Shown here: positions 28,017-36,823 of the stretch, in pieces
How positions within the stretch are numbered: the first letter of the stretch is position 1
Layout: every line of letters begins with the position of its first letter
NCBI GenBank assembly: GCA_022402445.1
Contig: JAKRSF010000004.1
Location: 648,120-712,119, forward strand
Source of the DNA: Cyanobacteriota bacterium
GTDB taxonomy: Bacteria > Cyanobacteriota > Cyanobacteriia > CACIAM-69d
Reading direction: 5' to 3'
Length of the DNA: 64,000 nt
Notes under the pieces: generated by a model
The model's database searches: none
What the model was told of the DNA's origin: nothing
Seen by the model: only the letters and a program-made list of their open reading frames with translations
Program-made: the position numbers and the translations under genes

Positions 28017-29471
28017 CTAGGAAGCCGTCCCCTGGCGCACCGGCAGATCGATCATAAACGTCGTCCCCTGGCCCAGTTCCGACCGGCAGTGCATCTGGCC
28101 CCCGTGGCGGTGGACCACAATATCCCAACTGATCGACAGGCCCAGCCCCGTCCCCTTGCCGATTTCCTTGGTGGTGAAAAACGCCTCAAAAATCTTGCTC
28201 TGCTGCTCCGGCGCAATGCCCGCACCGTTGTCCGTCACCGATACCCGCACGCGATCGCCCGCCAGCGCCTCCGTCCTCACCTCAATGCGCGGCTGCCAGT
28301 CCAGCTCCGGCCCCGTCCAACTCGGCGGCGGCCCCTCATCGAGGGCATCGATCGCATTGGCCAGCAAATTCATAAACACCTGATTGAGCGGCCCCGCGTA
28401 GCACTCCACCGGCGGCAACTCCCCATAGCGCCGCACCACCTCGATCGCCAGCCGATTGCCCCGCCCCTTCAGCCGCGCATTCAAAATCGTCAGGGTACTA
28501 TCGAGCCCCTCATGGAGATCCACCGCCTTGAGGTGGGACTCATCCAGCCGCGAAAAATTCCGCAGGGACAGGACAATATCGCGGATCCGCTGGGTGCCCG
28601 TTTCCATCGATCGCAGGATCTTCGCCAAATCCTCCCGCACAAACTCAAAATCTAGCTCCGTCGCCACCTTCTCGATGTCCGTTGCGATCGCCCCCCCCAT
28701 CGCCAAATCCACCAACTCCATCAGCCCCTCGACATATTCCTGGGCGATCGTCAAATTGCCGTGGATAAAATTCACCGGATTATTAATCTCATGGGCCACC
28801 CCCGCCACCAACTGCCCCAGGGACGACATCTTTTCCGCATGGATGAGCTGCACCTGGGCCTGCTGCAACTGCGCCAACGACTCCGACAGGGCACGGGTCC
28901 GCTCCTGCACCTGCTCCTCGAGGCCCGCCGCCAACTCCGTCAGAGCCGCCTGGGCCGCCATGCGAGCCTTCATTTCCTGCCGCAGTTGTAGATGGATATT
29001 GATGCGCGCCAGGGCGTCATCCCGCTCCACCGGCTTGGTGATATAGTCCACCCCGCCCACCGTGAGGCCCCGCACCCGGCTGTCCACATCCGCGAGGGCG
29101 GTCATGAAAATGATCGGAATGTCCTGGGTGAGGGGGTCCGCCTTGAGGCGCGCGCAGGTGGTGAAGCCATCAATTCCGGGCATCATCACATCGAGCAAAA
29201 TCAGGTCGGGCCGTGCCTTCTGGGCGCGCTCGATGCCGCTTTCTCCCGAGGAGGCAATCAGGACCTTAAAGCCGCGATCGCGGAGGAACTCAAACACCAC
29301 CTTGAGATTGGTGGGATTGTCATCGATCGCCAGGATGGTGGCCTCCGCGATCGGCCCCTCGTCCTCGATTTCTGGGTTGGAGCGGGGGCGATCGCCCCTG
29401 GCCCGAGCCCCCTCACTCAACCGATCCATTAACTGATCCGTCTGGGTCGGCGGGACTTGACCTGAACTCAT
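28017..29471 (-). CDS. Response regulator-histidine kinase fusion
   Basis: A 484-aa soluble protein. An N-terminal receiver domain (TILAIDDNPTNLKVV, phospho-Asp in LLDVMMPGIDG, and DYITKPV) is followed by a coiled coil (EEQVQERTRALSESLAQLQQ). The HisKA-like dimerisation domain has His in GVAHEINNPVNF, the HEINNP subtype. A HATPase domain follows (DNGAGIAPEQQSKIFEAFFT, GTGLGLSIS). It has no transmembrane helix, so it is probably driven by phosphotransfer from another kinase, plausibly the convergent MASE1 hybrid kinase. The gene at 44.6-46.0 kb has the same architecture. I chose the ATG of MSSGQVPPTQ; the open frame extends 51 codons higher in low-quality sequence. Confidence 0.9.
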   Translation of the reverse strand: MSSGQVPPTQTDQLMDRLSEGARARGDRPRSNPEIEDEGPIAEATILAIDDNPTNLKVVFEFLRDRGFKVLIASSGESGIERAQKARPDLILLDVMMPGIDGFTTCARLKADPLTQDIPIIFMTALADVDSRVRGLTVGGVDYITKPVERDDALARINIHLQLRQEMKARMAAQAALTELAAGLEEQVQERTRALSESLAQLQQAQVQLIHAEKMSSLGQLVAGVAHEINNPVNFIHGNLTIAQEYVEGLMELVDLAMGGAIATDIEKVATELDFEFVREDLAKILRSMETGTQRIRDIVLSLRNFSRLDESHLKAVDLHEGLDSTLTILNARLKGRGNRLAIEVVRRYGELPPVECYAGPLNQVFMNLLANAIDALDEGPPPSWTGPELDWQPRIEVRTEALAGDRVRVSVTDNGAGIAPEQQSKIFEAFFTTKEIGKGTGLGLSISWDIVVHRHGGQMHCRSELGQGTTFMIDLPVRQGTAS

Positions 29472-29930
29472 CGCCTTGATCCGTGTGCAGTGGACGGTGG
29501 TGTTAGCGGACGGTTTCCGGCGGTGGGCCTCCCGTCGAGGGCAACTCCCCGGCCGGCCTTGCCCGTTGGTGTCCCCCTCCCTCCGTATCCAAACGATACG
29601 CAGGTTTAGGGGGATTTTTCCCAAGGAATTTTCAAGCTTGGGTTAAGCCGGGGAAGACCCAAAAAGTGGGGTGCTGCCCCCCGCCCTAGCGCGGGAGTCC
29701 CTGAAGGTGGCGGCCCTTGCGATCAAGCATTTTTGATGGATCAACGCCCGCCTCCGCAGGAATGCAGCTCGCCATCAGTCTACCTAACTTATCTGGGGGA
29801 TGCTAGGGCGCATCATCGGGGCGCGCGGGGGGGCGGATCACCGGGGCGCATGGATTTTGATGGATCCGGCGGCGCGGCCCATGGTTCAAAATTCCAGAAA
29901 ATTTTTAGGTTGAGAAATCCTAGGCGGAAA
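29472..29930. other. 459-bp intergenic region with a 12-bp direct repeat
   Basis: No gene is supported. TTTTGATGGATC occurs at 29731-29742 and again at 29855-29866. GC-rich and G-run stretches lie between (GGGGCGCGCGGGGGGGCGG). The promoter of the divergently placed kinase gene probably lies near its start, but I see no clear boxes. Confidence 0.4.
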
Positions 29931-30015
29931 CGGAGAGGGTGGGATTCGAACCCACGGAACCTTTCGGCTCACTCGATTTCAAGTCGAGCGCATTCGACCA
30001 CTCTGCCACCTCTCC
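29931..30015 (-). tRNA. tRNA-Ser (anticodon UGA)
   Basis: The minus strand folds as a class II tRNA. The acceptor stem GGAGAGG pairs with CCTCTCC, the anticodon loop CTTGAAA sits in stem CGA...TCG, there is a long variable arm (GAGCCGAAAGGTTC), and the T arm is GTGGGTTCGAATCCCAC. The discriminator base is G and CCA is not encoded. Confidence 0.95.
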
Positions 30016-30188
30016 CGGCGGATGCTCTAATTTTACCCCCGTTTTAGGCCCTCTGGGGGGCTATCGCGGCGGTTCTGGTCCGTTTTCCCGCGATCGCGAT
30101 CGCCGGTCCAAGGGGATTGCCACCAAAACAAACCCCCAGAACAACCAAGGATCCTGGGGCATTCTGGGGGGCTGATTTACTTGTCAGA

Positions 30189-30271
30189 TGCGGACGAAAG
30201 GACTTGAACCTTCACGCCACGAGGGCACTAGAACCTAAATCTAGCGCGTCTACCAATTCCGCCACGTCCGC
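30189..30271 (-). tRNA. tRNA-Leu (anticodon UAG)
   Basis: A class II tRNA on the minus strand. Acceptor stem GCGGACG pairs with CGTCCGC, the anticodon stem-loop is CTAGA-TTTAGGT-TCTAG, there is a long variable arm, and the T arm is AAGGTTCAAGTCCTT. The discriminator is A and CCA is not encoded. It lies 173 bp upstream of tRNA-Ser in the same orientation. Confidence 0.95.
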
Positions 30272-30299
30272 TCGGAGTCCATATCATAGCAAACTGTTT

Positions 30300-30794
30300 T
30301 CAAAACCGGGACGGCTTTTTTGAGGATTCATGGGGCGGGGGAGCCTCCGGGTGTTGTAGGCGCTGTAAGGCCCCGAGGGCCGCCTGGGCTCCGGAGGCGG
30401 GATCCCCCCCACGGTCAACCACGCGCTGATAGATCGCGATCGCGGCGTCCCAGTCCCCCCGGCGGCGTAGGGCATGGCCCAGGAGCGCGTCCACATCAAA
30501 GCCCTCGGCAAAGACTGGATCGGTGGTCAGGAGGGTTTCAAAGGTGGCGATCGCGGCATCCTCCTGATCCGTACACAATTGCCAGAACCCACGGCCTAGG
30601 AGGGCGAGGGAGTCTTGGGGCATGTCGGTGCTCGGCGGATCGGGGCAGGGTAATTCGCGATCCACGGCCTCCAGGATTGCCATCGGGTCGCTGCTGTTCT
30701 CCGGCCCTTGCGGCGGCGGCGACGCGATCGCGGTGGTTGCCATGCTGACCCCCAGGAACAGCCCCCCGATCAGACTAGATACAGGCCACACCAT
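30300..30794 (-). CDS. Secreted TPR-type protein
   Basis: A 164-aa protein with a signal peptide (MVWPVSSLIGGLFLGVSMATTAIAS). The body contains one or two TPR-like helix pairs (AIATFETLLTTDPVFAEGFD and LRRRGDWDAAIAIYQRVVD) and two cysteines that may form a disulfide. The ATG at 30794 has GGGGGAGG seven bases upstream, which decides the start; the longer open frame upstream overlaps pyrFE. Function unknown, probably a periplasmic or lipoprotein-like scaffold. It follows pyrFE on the same strand at 100 bp. Confidence 0.65.
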   Translation of the reverse strand: MVWPVSSLIGGLFLGVSMATTAIASPPPQGPENSSDPMAILEAVDRELPCPDPPSTDMPQDSLALLGRGFWQLCTDQEDAAIATFETLLTTDPVFAEGFDVDALLGHALRRRGDWDAAIAIYQRVVDRGGDPASGAQAALGALQRLQHPEAPPPHESSKKPSRF

Positions 30795-30894
30795 GACACC
30801 TCCCCCACGCCATCCATGGTTTTCTTGATGGGCTGATTGACTTGATGATTCAACCGTACGCGATCGGTCAGCGACTTTGACGGGACGCGAGGCC

Positions 30895-32535
30895 CTAGGG
30901 GACGGGGACGGTGCCATGATGGCTGGCCTGGAGCGCCGCTAGCTGATCATCGCTGATGCGGCCCGCCCGGTGCAGGGCGTAGGAAATGTCCGACAGGGCC
31001 AGGGCGGAATGGGCACGGTAACCGGCGGCGGCGATGCGATCCTTGACCCCCCCTTCGTGGTCCAGGAAGACGACGATATCGGTGACCTTGAGGCCGACGG
31101 ATTCGAGTTTCTTGGCCCCCGCGATCGCGCTCTTGCCGGAGATCAAGATGTCATCCACCACCACGACGGTTTCACCGGGCTGGAAATTCCCCTCCACGAG
31201 GCGCTGGGTGCCGTGGGCCTTCACCTCCTTGCGGGGGAACACCAGGGGCCGCTGGAGCCGCAGGGACAGGCCCGTGGCCGTGGGCAGGGAGCCGTAGGGA
31301 ATGCCAGCGATGCGGTCAAACTGGAGCGGTTCCAGGAGGCGGGCGTAGGCGTTGAGGATTTGATTGAAAACGCTGGGATTGGAGATGATGGGCCGCAGGT
31401 CGATGTAGTAGGGAAAGACTGCGCCGGAGGCTTGGATGTATTCGCCGAAGAGGATGCAGCCCAGGTCGTGCAGGGCCAAAATCAGCCGATCTTCCCGGTG
31501 GGGGGCGCGATCGCGCAGGGGCTCTAGGGAAATGGGCCTGCCCTGGAAGCCATTCGAGCCATTCGAGCCGTTAGAGCTATTGGTACCGTTAGAGCCGTTG
31601 GCGCTGGGGCCGGGGCGATCGCGATCGTCATCCCCCGGCGCGATCGGCGGCGGCGCGGGCAGGGTGGGCAGGGTGCGGCGGGCGCGGTTGAGGCAATCGT
31701 AGAGGGTGCGGACCTGGCGGGCGGGGTTGGGGTGGCTCAGGGCCGATCGCGGCACCAGAATAATCAGCCCCTCGTGATCGGTGGTGCGGCCCGCCGCCAG
31801 GGTTTCCGGCAGGTTGCGGTCGATCGCGTCGATCTCCTCCGCCGTCAGGTCGCTGCTGTAGGTTTGGGTTTGTAGAATGCCGCTGGACCACGCCCCCCGC
31901 AGCAGGATCGACCGGGTGGGGGCGATCGCCCGGATGCGCCGCAGCACCGCCGGATCCGACGCCTCCACCTCTAGGCCCACCTGATCGGGAATGCCCCAGC
32001 TTTTGATCTGCTCAATGTTTTGGAGATAGGCGGCGCGATCGCCCTGGTTCGTATCCTGCAAAAAGCGGGCGGAGGGATTTTCCGTGTAGCACAGGGCAAA
32101 AATGGCGCGATCGGGATAGACCAAAAACGGAGCCACATGGTCCTGCCCCGAAAAGGGCGCAACGGTGACCGCATCCACCCGCCAGCGATCGTAGGCCGTC
32201 CGCGCAAAAATACCCCCCGTAATCAGATCCGCATGTTTGGCATCGAGGATGACGGGGAGATTGTCCGGCAGTTTCGCCAGGACCCGCTCCAGCAGCGCCA
32301 GCCCCGCCGCCCCCAGGGTCAGATAAATGTCCAGGGTGGGCTTATAGGCGCAAACCAACCCCGCCGTGCCCGCCACAATTTCCCCGAGCCATCCTTCGAG
32401 CCGATTAATTAAATCGTCGGTCACCTCGAAGGGGCGATCGGGCCGGGGCAAAAATTCAGGACTCGGATCGAGGCCCACGCACAGCAGGCTTTGGTTGCGG
32501 GCGATCGCGGCGGTCAGTTTTTCAGCGAAGGTCAT
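30895..32535 (-). CDS. pyrFE: Bifunctional OMP decarboxylase / orotate phosphoribosyltransferase (inverted UMP synthase)
   Basis: A 546-aa fusion of the last two steps of UMP synthesis. Residues 1-~285 are OMP decarboxylase, with catalytic Lys 100 in LDAKHADLITGG and the phosphate-site segment NIEQIKSWGI. Residues ~290-345 are a low-complexity linker rich in Asn/Ser/Gly (ANGSNGTNSSNGSNGSNG). Residues ~346-546 are orotate phosphoribosyltransferase, with the PRPP loop VVVVDDILISGKSA (457-470). The order decarboxylase-transferase is the reverse of animal UMP synthase; kinetoplastids have this inverted order and related cyanobacterial fusions are known. It would act after pyrC in this window. Confidence 0.93.
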   Translation of the reverse strand: MTFAEKLTAAIARNQSLLCVGLDPSPEFLPRPDRPFEVTDDLINRLEGWLGEIVAGTAGLVCAYKPTLDIYLTLGAAGLALLERVLAKLPDNLPVILDAKHADLITGGIFARTAYDRWRVDAVTVAPFSGQDHVAPFLVYPDRAIFALCYTENPSARFLQDTNQGDRAAYLQNIEQIKSWGIPDQVGLEVEASDPAVLRRIRAIAPTRSILLRGAWSSGILQTQTYSSDLTAEEIDAIDRNLPETLAAGRTTDHEGLIILVPRSALSHPNPARQVRTLYDCLNRARRTLPTLPAPPPIAPGDDDRDRPGPSANGSNGTNSSNGSNGSNGFQGRPISLEPLRDRAPHREDRLILALHDLGCILFGEYIQASGAVFPYYIDLRPIISNPSVFNQILNAYARLLEPLQFDRIAGIPYGSLPTATGLSLRLQRPLVFPRKEVKAHGTQRLVEGNFQPGETVVVVDDILISGKSAIAGAKKLESVGLKVTDIVVFLDHEGGVKDRIAAAGYRAHSALALSDISYALHRAGRISDDQLAALQASHHGTVPVP

Positions 32536-32648
32536 GGGGCTTGGGGAACGGGGCGGCAGCGGCGGCGGACATGGAAGCGTTCGGGAAAGGTTCCAAAATT
32601 CTATAGGGGCGCGGCCCCCTGCGCGTGCCCCCGACCCCGGCCCGCGCC

Positions 32649-33545
32649 CTAGGGGATGGGATCTTGGACGGGGCTGCCGTTGCCGTTGGGGGGAATTGGC
32701 CAGAGGGTGGCGAGGCGCTGGGCCAGTTGCATCCCCAGATCCGTGAGGGGAACGGCGGCCGGATCGGGGGGCGTCACGGGCTGCACCTGATAGGTGCCGT
32801 GGGCTTCGCTGACCCGGACGGGGCCGACGGGTTTGGGGGTCAAGGGGCGGCGCGGTGGGGGCCAGATTTGGGCCGTTTGGGTCAAGACATCCCCCGCGAT
32901 CGCGCCCCAGGACGCCAGGGGGGCCGGTCCACCGGGGGACTCTTGGTAGATCAACTCCAAGGCCGCGATCGCCGCCGTCAGGGCCTCCGGCACCAGATGG
33001 GCCTGCAACTGACGCCCCAATTCATGATCGGCGGTCACCAGGGCAACCCCCTCGCGGATGGCATCGAGGCGGCGACCCAGGCGCTCGAAGCTATGGAGGG
33101 GGGCCAGGGGAATGGTACCGTCCTCATCCGCGCGATCGCGCCCCGGCACCAGCGGGCAATAGCCCCAGAGATAGGCCCGATCCAGCGCCGCACTCAACCC
33201 CACCGGCACCACCCCCAGGCAATCGTCCGGCAGATCCAGGGGCAAATCCCACCGGCTCGGGAGCCCCGCCGTCAGCACCTCGGGGCCAAAGGTGGCGCAG
33301 ATCAAACAGCCCACCTCCGCGATCGCCACGGACGATTGCCCCAGCCAGCCATCGAGGGTCGGGTCCAGGGCCGCCGCCGTGGCCGACTCCCCCAGCCATT
33401 GCAGCAGCCCCGCCAGGGCACCCATCGCCAGACGATCGCAATACAACGCTCGTCCCAGGGCCGCGTCCGCCTGCTCCACCGCCGCGATCGCCGCCGCGCG
33501 ATCGGGATTCGTCAGGGCAATGACCACGGGCTTCAGATCAACCAT
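32649..33545 (-). CDS. Hypothetical protein next to sigma-like factor
   Basis: A 298-aa soluble protein starting MVDLKPVVIALTNPDRAAAI. It is Ala/Leu-rich and predicted mostly helical. It has two cysteines in VGCLICATFG, no signal peptide and no transmembrane helix. The C-terminal ~60 residues are Pro-rich. An open frame reaches 34049 upstream but overlaps the sigma-like gene, and its composition there is that of a shadow, so I start at the ATG at 33545. I do not recognise a family. The sigma-like gene precedes it by 112 bp on the same strand, so it may be its regulator or target. Confidence 0.55.
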   Translation of the reverse strand: MVDLKPVVIALTNPDRAAAIAAVEQADAALGRALYCDRLAMGALAGLLQWLGESATAAALDPTLDGWLGQSSVAIAEVGCLICATFGPEVLTAGLPSRWDLPLDLPDDCLGVVPVGLSAALDRAYLWGYCPLVPGRDRADEDGTIPLAPLHSFERLGRRLDAIREGVALVTADHELGRQLQAHLVPEALTAAIAALELIYQESPGGPAPLASWGAIAGDVLTQTAQIWPPPRRPLTPKPVGPVRVSEAHGTYQVQPVTPPDPAAVPLTDLGMQLAQRLATLWPIPPNGNGSPVQDPIP

Positions 33546-33657
33546 AGGAGGGCACGGCACGGTAGGGGTTGAGGAAATTTTGCATCCTGCGGGGCAAGCG
33601 GCCTGGGCAATGGGCAGACGGGGGGCAGCGGGGCGGATGGCGGCAGGGCCATCGATC

Positions 33658-34527
33658 CTAGGGGGCGGGGGAATGCAGTTGGTGGGCGTAGGCGTCGGGA
33701 TTTTGATCAATATTTTGGGCAATTTCCTGGAGCAGGGGGCGGCACCGGCGCTTCCAGTGGCTGTGGAGGGTCTGTTCATTGAGCTGCCACTGGCGGGCGA
33801 GCGATCTCCAGGTGATCTTGGGTTCCGCCGGGAGGGTTTGGCGGCGGCGCTGGATGGCCGCCCCGCGCGATCGCAAAAATAGGGCCTGGGCGATCGCCCG
33901 ACAGTTATGGGCCGGTTCCTGGGCCGCGTAGCAGTCCCCCAGCCGCCCCTCCGGATCCCGTTCGATATACAGCTCCAACAGCAAGGCCCGCCGCTGGAGG
34001 CGATCGCGCTGCTGCTGCTCCAGCCACGCCTCAAGGCCATCGAGGGCACCGGAGCCCGTCGGCAGCCGATCCAGCCAAGGGGTCTGGGCGCGACCGCTCA
34101 TCCTCTCATCCCCAGCAAACTGGCGGGGGGCCTGATCCAAACTTAAGGGCATTTCCCCCTGGCGGTAGAGATCGAGGATACGGAACCTCAGGTGGCCATT
34201 CACCCACCGCACAAACTGTTGGTAAGTGATCCCCGGAGGGGCCCCGCGATCGTAGCGAAAGGTGGCCAGGTTTTGTTCTACAAAAACCAGGGTGCGATTG
34301 AGGGCATCTAGATAGTCCGGATGGGTATCACGACGCAGCTCCGGTAACTTCGTCACCAGGGCTAGAAGGCGTCCTAGGGCAAGCTCCCGATCCGCCCCCG
34401 TCCCCTGGGTCCGGTCAAGAAGCTCCACCAAGGCATCAGGCGAGCGATCGCGATTCACTCGATAAACCAACAGAAATACCCCCACCCAACGCGTGATCCC
34501 CCAGGTTTCAGCACAAGGCAGCGTCAT
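33658..34527 (-). CDS. Sigma-70-like transcription factor
   Basis: A 289-aa protein. Residues ~70-130 (YLDALNRTLVFVEQNLATFR, then FVRWVNGHLRFRILDLYRQG and PLSLD) resemble the region 2 helices of sigma-70 factors, although the usual core-binding pattern is degenerate. Residues ~235-270 (ITWRSLARQWQLNEQTLHSH) look like a region 4 helix-turn-helix. I recall cyanobacterial sigma-like proteins carrying a similar W-NGHLRFRI-DLY motif. It could be an alternative sigma factor or a sigma-derived DNA-binding regulator. The neighbouring hypothetical gene downstream may be in the same operon. Confidence 0.6.
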   Translation of the reverse strand: MTLPCAETWGITRWVGVFLLVYRVNRDRSPDALVELLDRTQGTGADRELALGRLLALVTKLPELRRDTHPDYLDALNRTLVFVEQNLATFRYDRGAPPGITYQQFVRWVNGHLRFRILDLYRQGEMPLSLDQAPRQFAGDERMSGRAQTPWLDRLPTGSGALDGLEAWLEQQQRDRLQRRALLLELYIERDPEGRLGDCYAAQEPAHNCRAIAQALFLRSRGAAIQRRRQTLPAEPKITWRSLARQWQLNEQTLHSHWKRRCRPLLQEIAQNIDQNPDAYAHQLHSPAP

Positions 34528-34945
34528 TGGCCCCTAGGCTCGATCTAGCGTATCTGAATCTAGCTGATGATCTCCAATTTCCCCCCATATTCTCGCCCCC
34601 CGCCCGGAGGGATAAGGCAGGAAAAGCCGGAGGGCGCGGCGGTTAGGGACATGGGATCAGAAAATGTGATCTTAAAAATCAATTGACCCAATCCCCTGGG
34701 AAATTTTTAGTGAATCTTCACAAAAAAAGGGATCGGTTAGGCATCTGGCCCTGGGGGCTGACTCCCTTGACCTGTTGTACCGGGGGAGTGGGGCTCCGGT
34801 GAGGTGGGGCGATCGCGGTTGGGGGGCGATCGCGGCGATCTCCCTTTGGGGGGGAGTGCATAACTTTTTGGGCCACTCCCGATAAAGCCATAGGGGCACC
34901 GGTCAAGGCCATCTGGGCCGCGATCGCTTCCCCTAGGCCAATGCC
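34528..34945. other. 418-bp divergent intergenic region
   Basis: It separates the sigma-like gene (minus strand) from the gene at 34946 (plus strand). An AT-rich patch (34655-34735) includes AAATGTGATCTTAAAAATCAATTGACCC on the plus strand and probably contains the promoters. A 78-aa minus frame across 34718-34954 is not called because its second half is low-complexity and it overlaps the next gene's start. Confidence 0.35.
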
Positions 34946-35584
34946 GTGACGCATGTCGGAGAAGAGTTTGTGTTGGACTGTCCATTACTGATATCCCCCC
35001 TGGCCCAAGCCACCCGCCCCCAGGCCACCGCACCGGAACCGGGCCACCCCTGGCGGGATGCGACGCAGGGCGATCGCCGATGTTCCCCCCCCCAGGGCCA
35101 CGGGCCGAACCACCGCCCCGAGCAAATCCAGGACTTTTGGCAGCGGCTGATGGAACTGGACTGGCGGCCGCTGCTGGAGGAGTTGAGTGATCAAGGCGGT
35201 GCCCACCGCTGGCCGTGGGAGCGCGCCGTGGCGGCCCTGGCGGACTACCACCAATTTTTGCTGCTGCACTTCCTGTGGCCGGAGGAATCCTTCGCCGTGA
35301 GCGCGGATGTGGATACGGTGTGGCATTTGCATATCCTTGACACCCGCCGCTATGGGCCGGATTGCCAGTGGCTGTTTGGCTATTTCCTGCACCATGTGCC
35401 CCGGATTGGTCGCCAGGGGGATGGCGATCGCCTTGAATACCACCGTCGGCAAGCGGTGCAGCGCCTGCGCGATCGCGCGGACCTGTGGCCCCGGCCATCC
35501 CAAACCCCTGCGCCCCCCGTGGCCCCTCACCTGCTGCGGGGGGACTGGTCCGCCACCGCCTGCATCCTGTCGCGCACGGCCTAG
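34946..35584 (+). CDS. Glycine-rich-domain-protein-like (DUF1399-like) protein
   Basis: A 212-aa protein. The core is residues ~80-175, with VDTVWHLHILDTRRYGPDCQ and WLFGYFLHHVPRIGR, the WHxHILDT...C...FGxFLHH pattern of proteins annotated as glycine-rich domain-containing-like. Its clustered His, Asp and Cys suggest metal binding, but the biochemical role is not established. The first ~55 residues are Pro-rich. The start is uncertain: no ATG lies in frame upstream of the core, so I used the GTG at 34946. Confidence 0.65.
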   Translation: MTHVGEEFVLDCPLLISPLAQATRPQATAPEPGHPWRDATQGDRRCSPPQGHGPNHRPEQIQDFWQRLMELDWRPLLEELSDQGGAHRWPWERAVAALADYHQFLLLHFLWPEESFAVSADVDTVWHLHILDTRRYGPDCQWLFGYFLHHVPRIGRQGDGDRLEYHRRQAVQRLRDRADLWPRPSQTPAPPVAPHLLRGDWSATACILSRTA

Positions 35585-35773
35585 GGCGATCGCCTCGGGG
35601 GGTTGGGGGCACAGGCCCTAGGGGCAGCGGCGGCTAGACAGCCCTCGACCCTTGGGGTTGAATTGAAGGGAAGGCGGGGGCAGCGCCAGCGCGGGTAATT
35701 CCGTGGGTGATTCCGTGCAGTCACCGGGGCCGCCCCCCTCACCCATTCTTCGATCGCCCCCTAGGACTCCGCC

Positions 35774-36706
35774 ATGAGATTCGGCATCGACATCGGCCAC
35801 AACGCCTCCCCCGACATCGGAGCCACCGGCATCCGTCAAGAGGATGACCTCACCCGTGAAGTGGGCACCCGCGTCATCACCCGGCTGCGATCGCTCGGCC
35901 ATACGGTCATTGACTGCACCCCCAGCCGCGCCTCCAGCGTCACCAATTCCCTCTGGCAGCGGTGCAATACGGCCAATGTGAACCGGGTCGATCTCTTCGT
36001 GTCCATCCATTTCAATAAGTTCAATGGGCGGGCCAATGGCACCGAGATTTTTGTGGCGAGCGATGCGGGGCGATCGCGGGCTCAGCCGGTGCTCAATGCG
36101 ATCATCGCTATGGGCTATTTCAACCGGGGCCTCAAGAATGGGGCGCATCTCTACGTCCTGCGCAACACGGCGGCCCCGGCCATGCTGGTGGAATGCTGCT
36201 TCATCGATTCCCGCGCGGACATGGATCGCTACAACTCCGATCGCATGGCCGACGCGATCGTCCAGGGTCTCACGGGCCAAACGGCTCCCCCCGCCCCCCC
36301 CGATGAGGACAGCAAACCCGTCACCGAAATCCTGCAACTGCAAAAGACCCTCAACCAGTTGCGGATCACCGACGCCAATAATCGCCCCCTGACGGAGGAC
36401 GGCCTCCCCGGCCCCGCAACGGAGGCGGCCACCCGCAAACTCCAGGCGGTGCTGGGGCTGGCGACGGATGGCATCGCGGGCGAGCGGACCTGGCGCAATA
36501 TCCGGCAGGTGTTGGCCAAGCCGACGCTGTATTACAACCACGCGGCGGGGCCAGCGGTGCGCTACCTGCAATTCCGCGTGGGGGCGGATGTGGACGGAAT
36601 TTTTGGACCGGGCACCCGGGCGGAGGTGATGCGCTTCCAGAGCATGAACCGGCTGGTGGTCGATGGCATTGTGGGGCCGGCGTCCTGGCGTGTGTTGATT
36701 GGCTAG
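35774..36706 (+). CDS. N-acetylmuramoyl-L-alanine amidase with two peptidoglycan-binding domains
   Basis: A 310-aa zinc amidase that cleaves the bond between muramic acid and the stem peptide. The Amidase_3 domain (1-~170) shows the zinc His in FGIDIGHNASPD, His in VSIHFNKF, and catalytic Glu in MLVECCFIDS. Two PG_binding_1 repeats follow (about 180-240 ending GIAGERTW, and 245-310 ending DGIVGPASW). There is no signal peptide: the protein begins directly with MRFGIDIGH. That is typical of many cyanobacterial and phage-lysin-like amidases, so how it reaches the wall is unclear. No phage genes are nearby. Confidence 0.9.
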   Translation: MRFGIDIGHNASPDIGATGIRQEDDLTREVGTRVITRLRSLGHTVIDCTPSRASSVTNSLWQRCNTANVNRVDLFVSIHFNKFNGRANGTEIFVASDAGRSRAQPVLNAIIAMGYFNRGLKNGAHLYVLRNTAAPAMLVECCFIDSRADMDRYNSDRMADAIVQGLTGQTAPPAPPDEDSKPVTEILQLQKTLNQLRITDANNRPLTEDGLPGPATEAATRKLQAVLGLATDGIAGERTWRNIRQVLAKPTLYYNHAAGPAVRYLQFRVGADVDGIFGPGTRAEVMRFQSMNRLVVDGIVGPASWRVLIG

Positions 36707-36823
36707 GGTGGACCGGGCGATCGCCGCGATGGGTGGAGGCTTCGCCGCGATCGCGGGGGGCCTGTTCCGGAAAGCTGGGAGCTAGGATAGGAATCGTTGC
36801 CCGCAAGATTCAGTCTGCTCCCC

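Noticed and set aside
29731-29866. 12-bp direct repeat near tRNA genes as an attachment site
   Set aside because: Too short, not within the tRNA and no integrase nearby.
34718-34954. 78-aa minus-strand frame starting MRHGIGLGEAI
   Set aside because: The first third looks protein-like, but the rest is low-complexity and it overlaps the start of the divergent gene at 34946.
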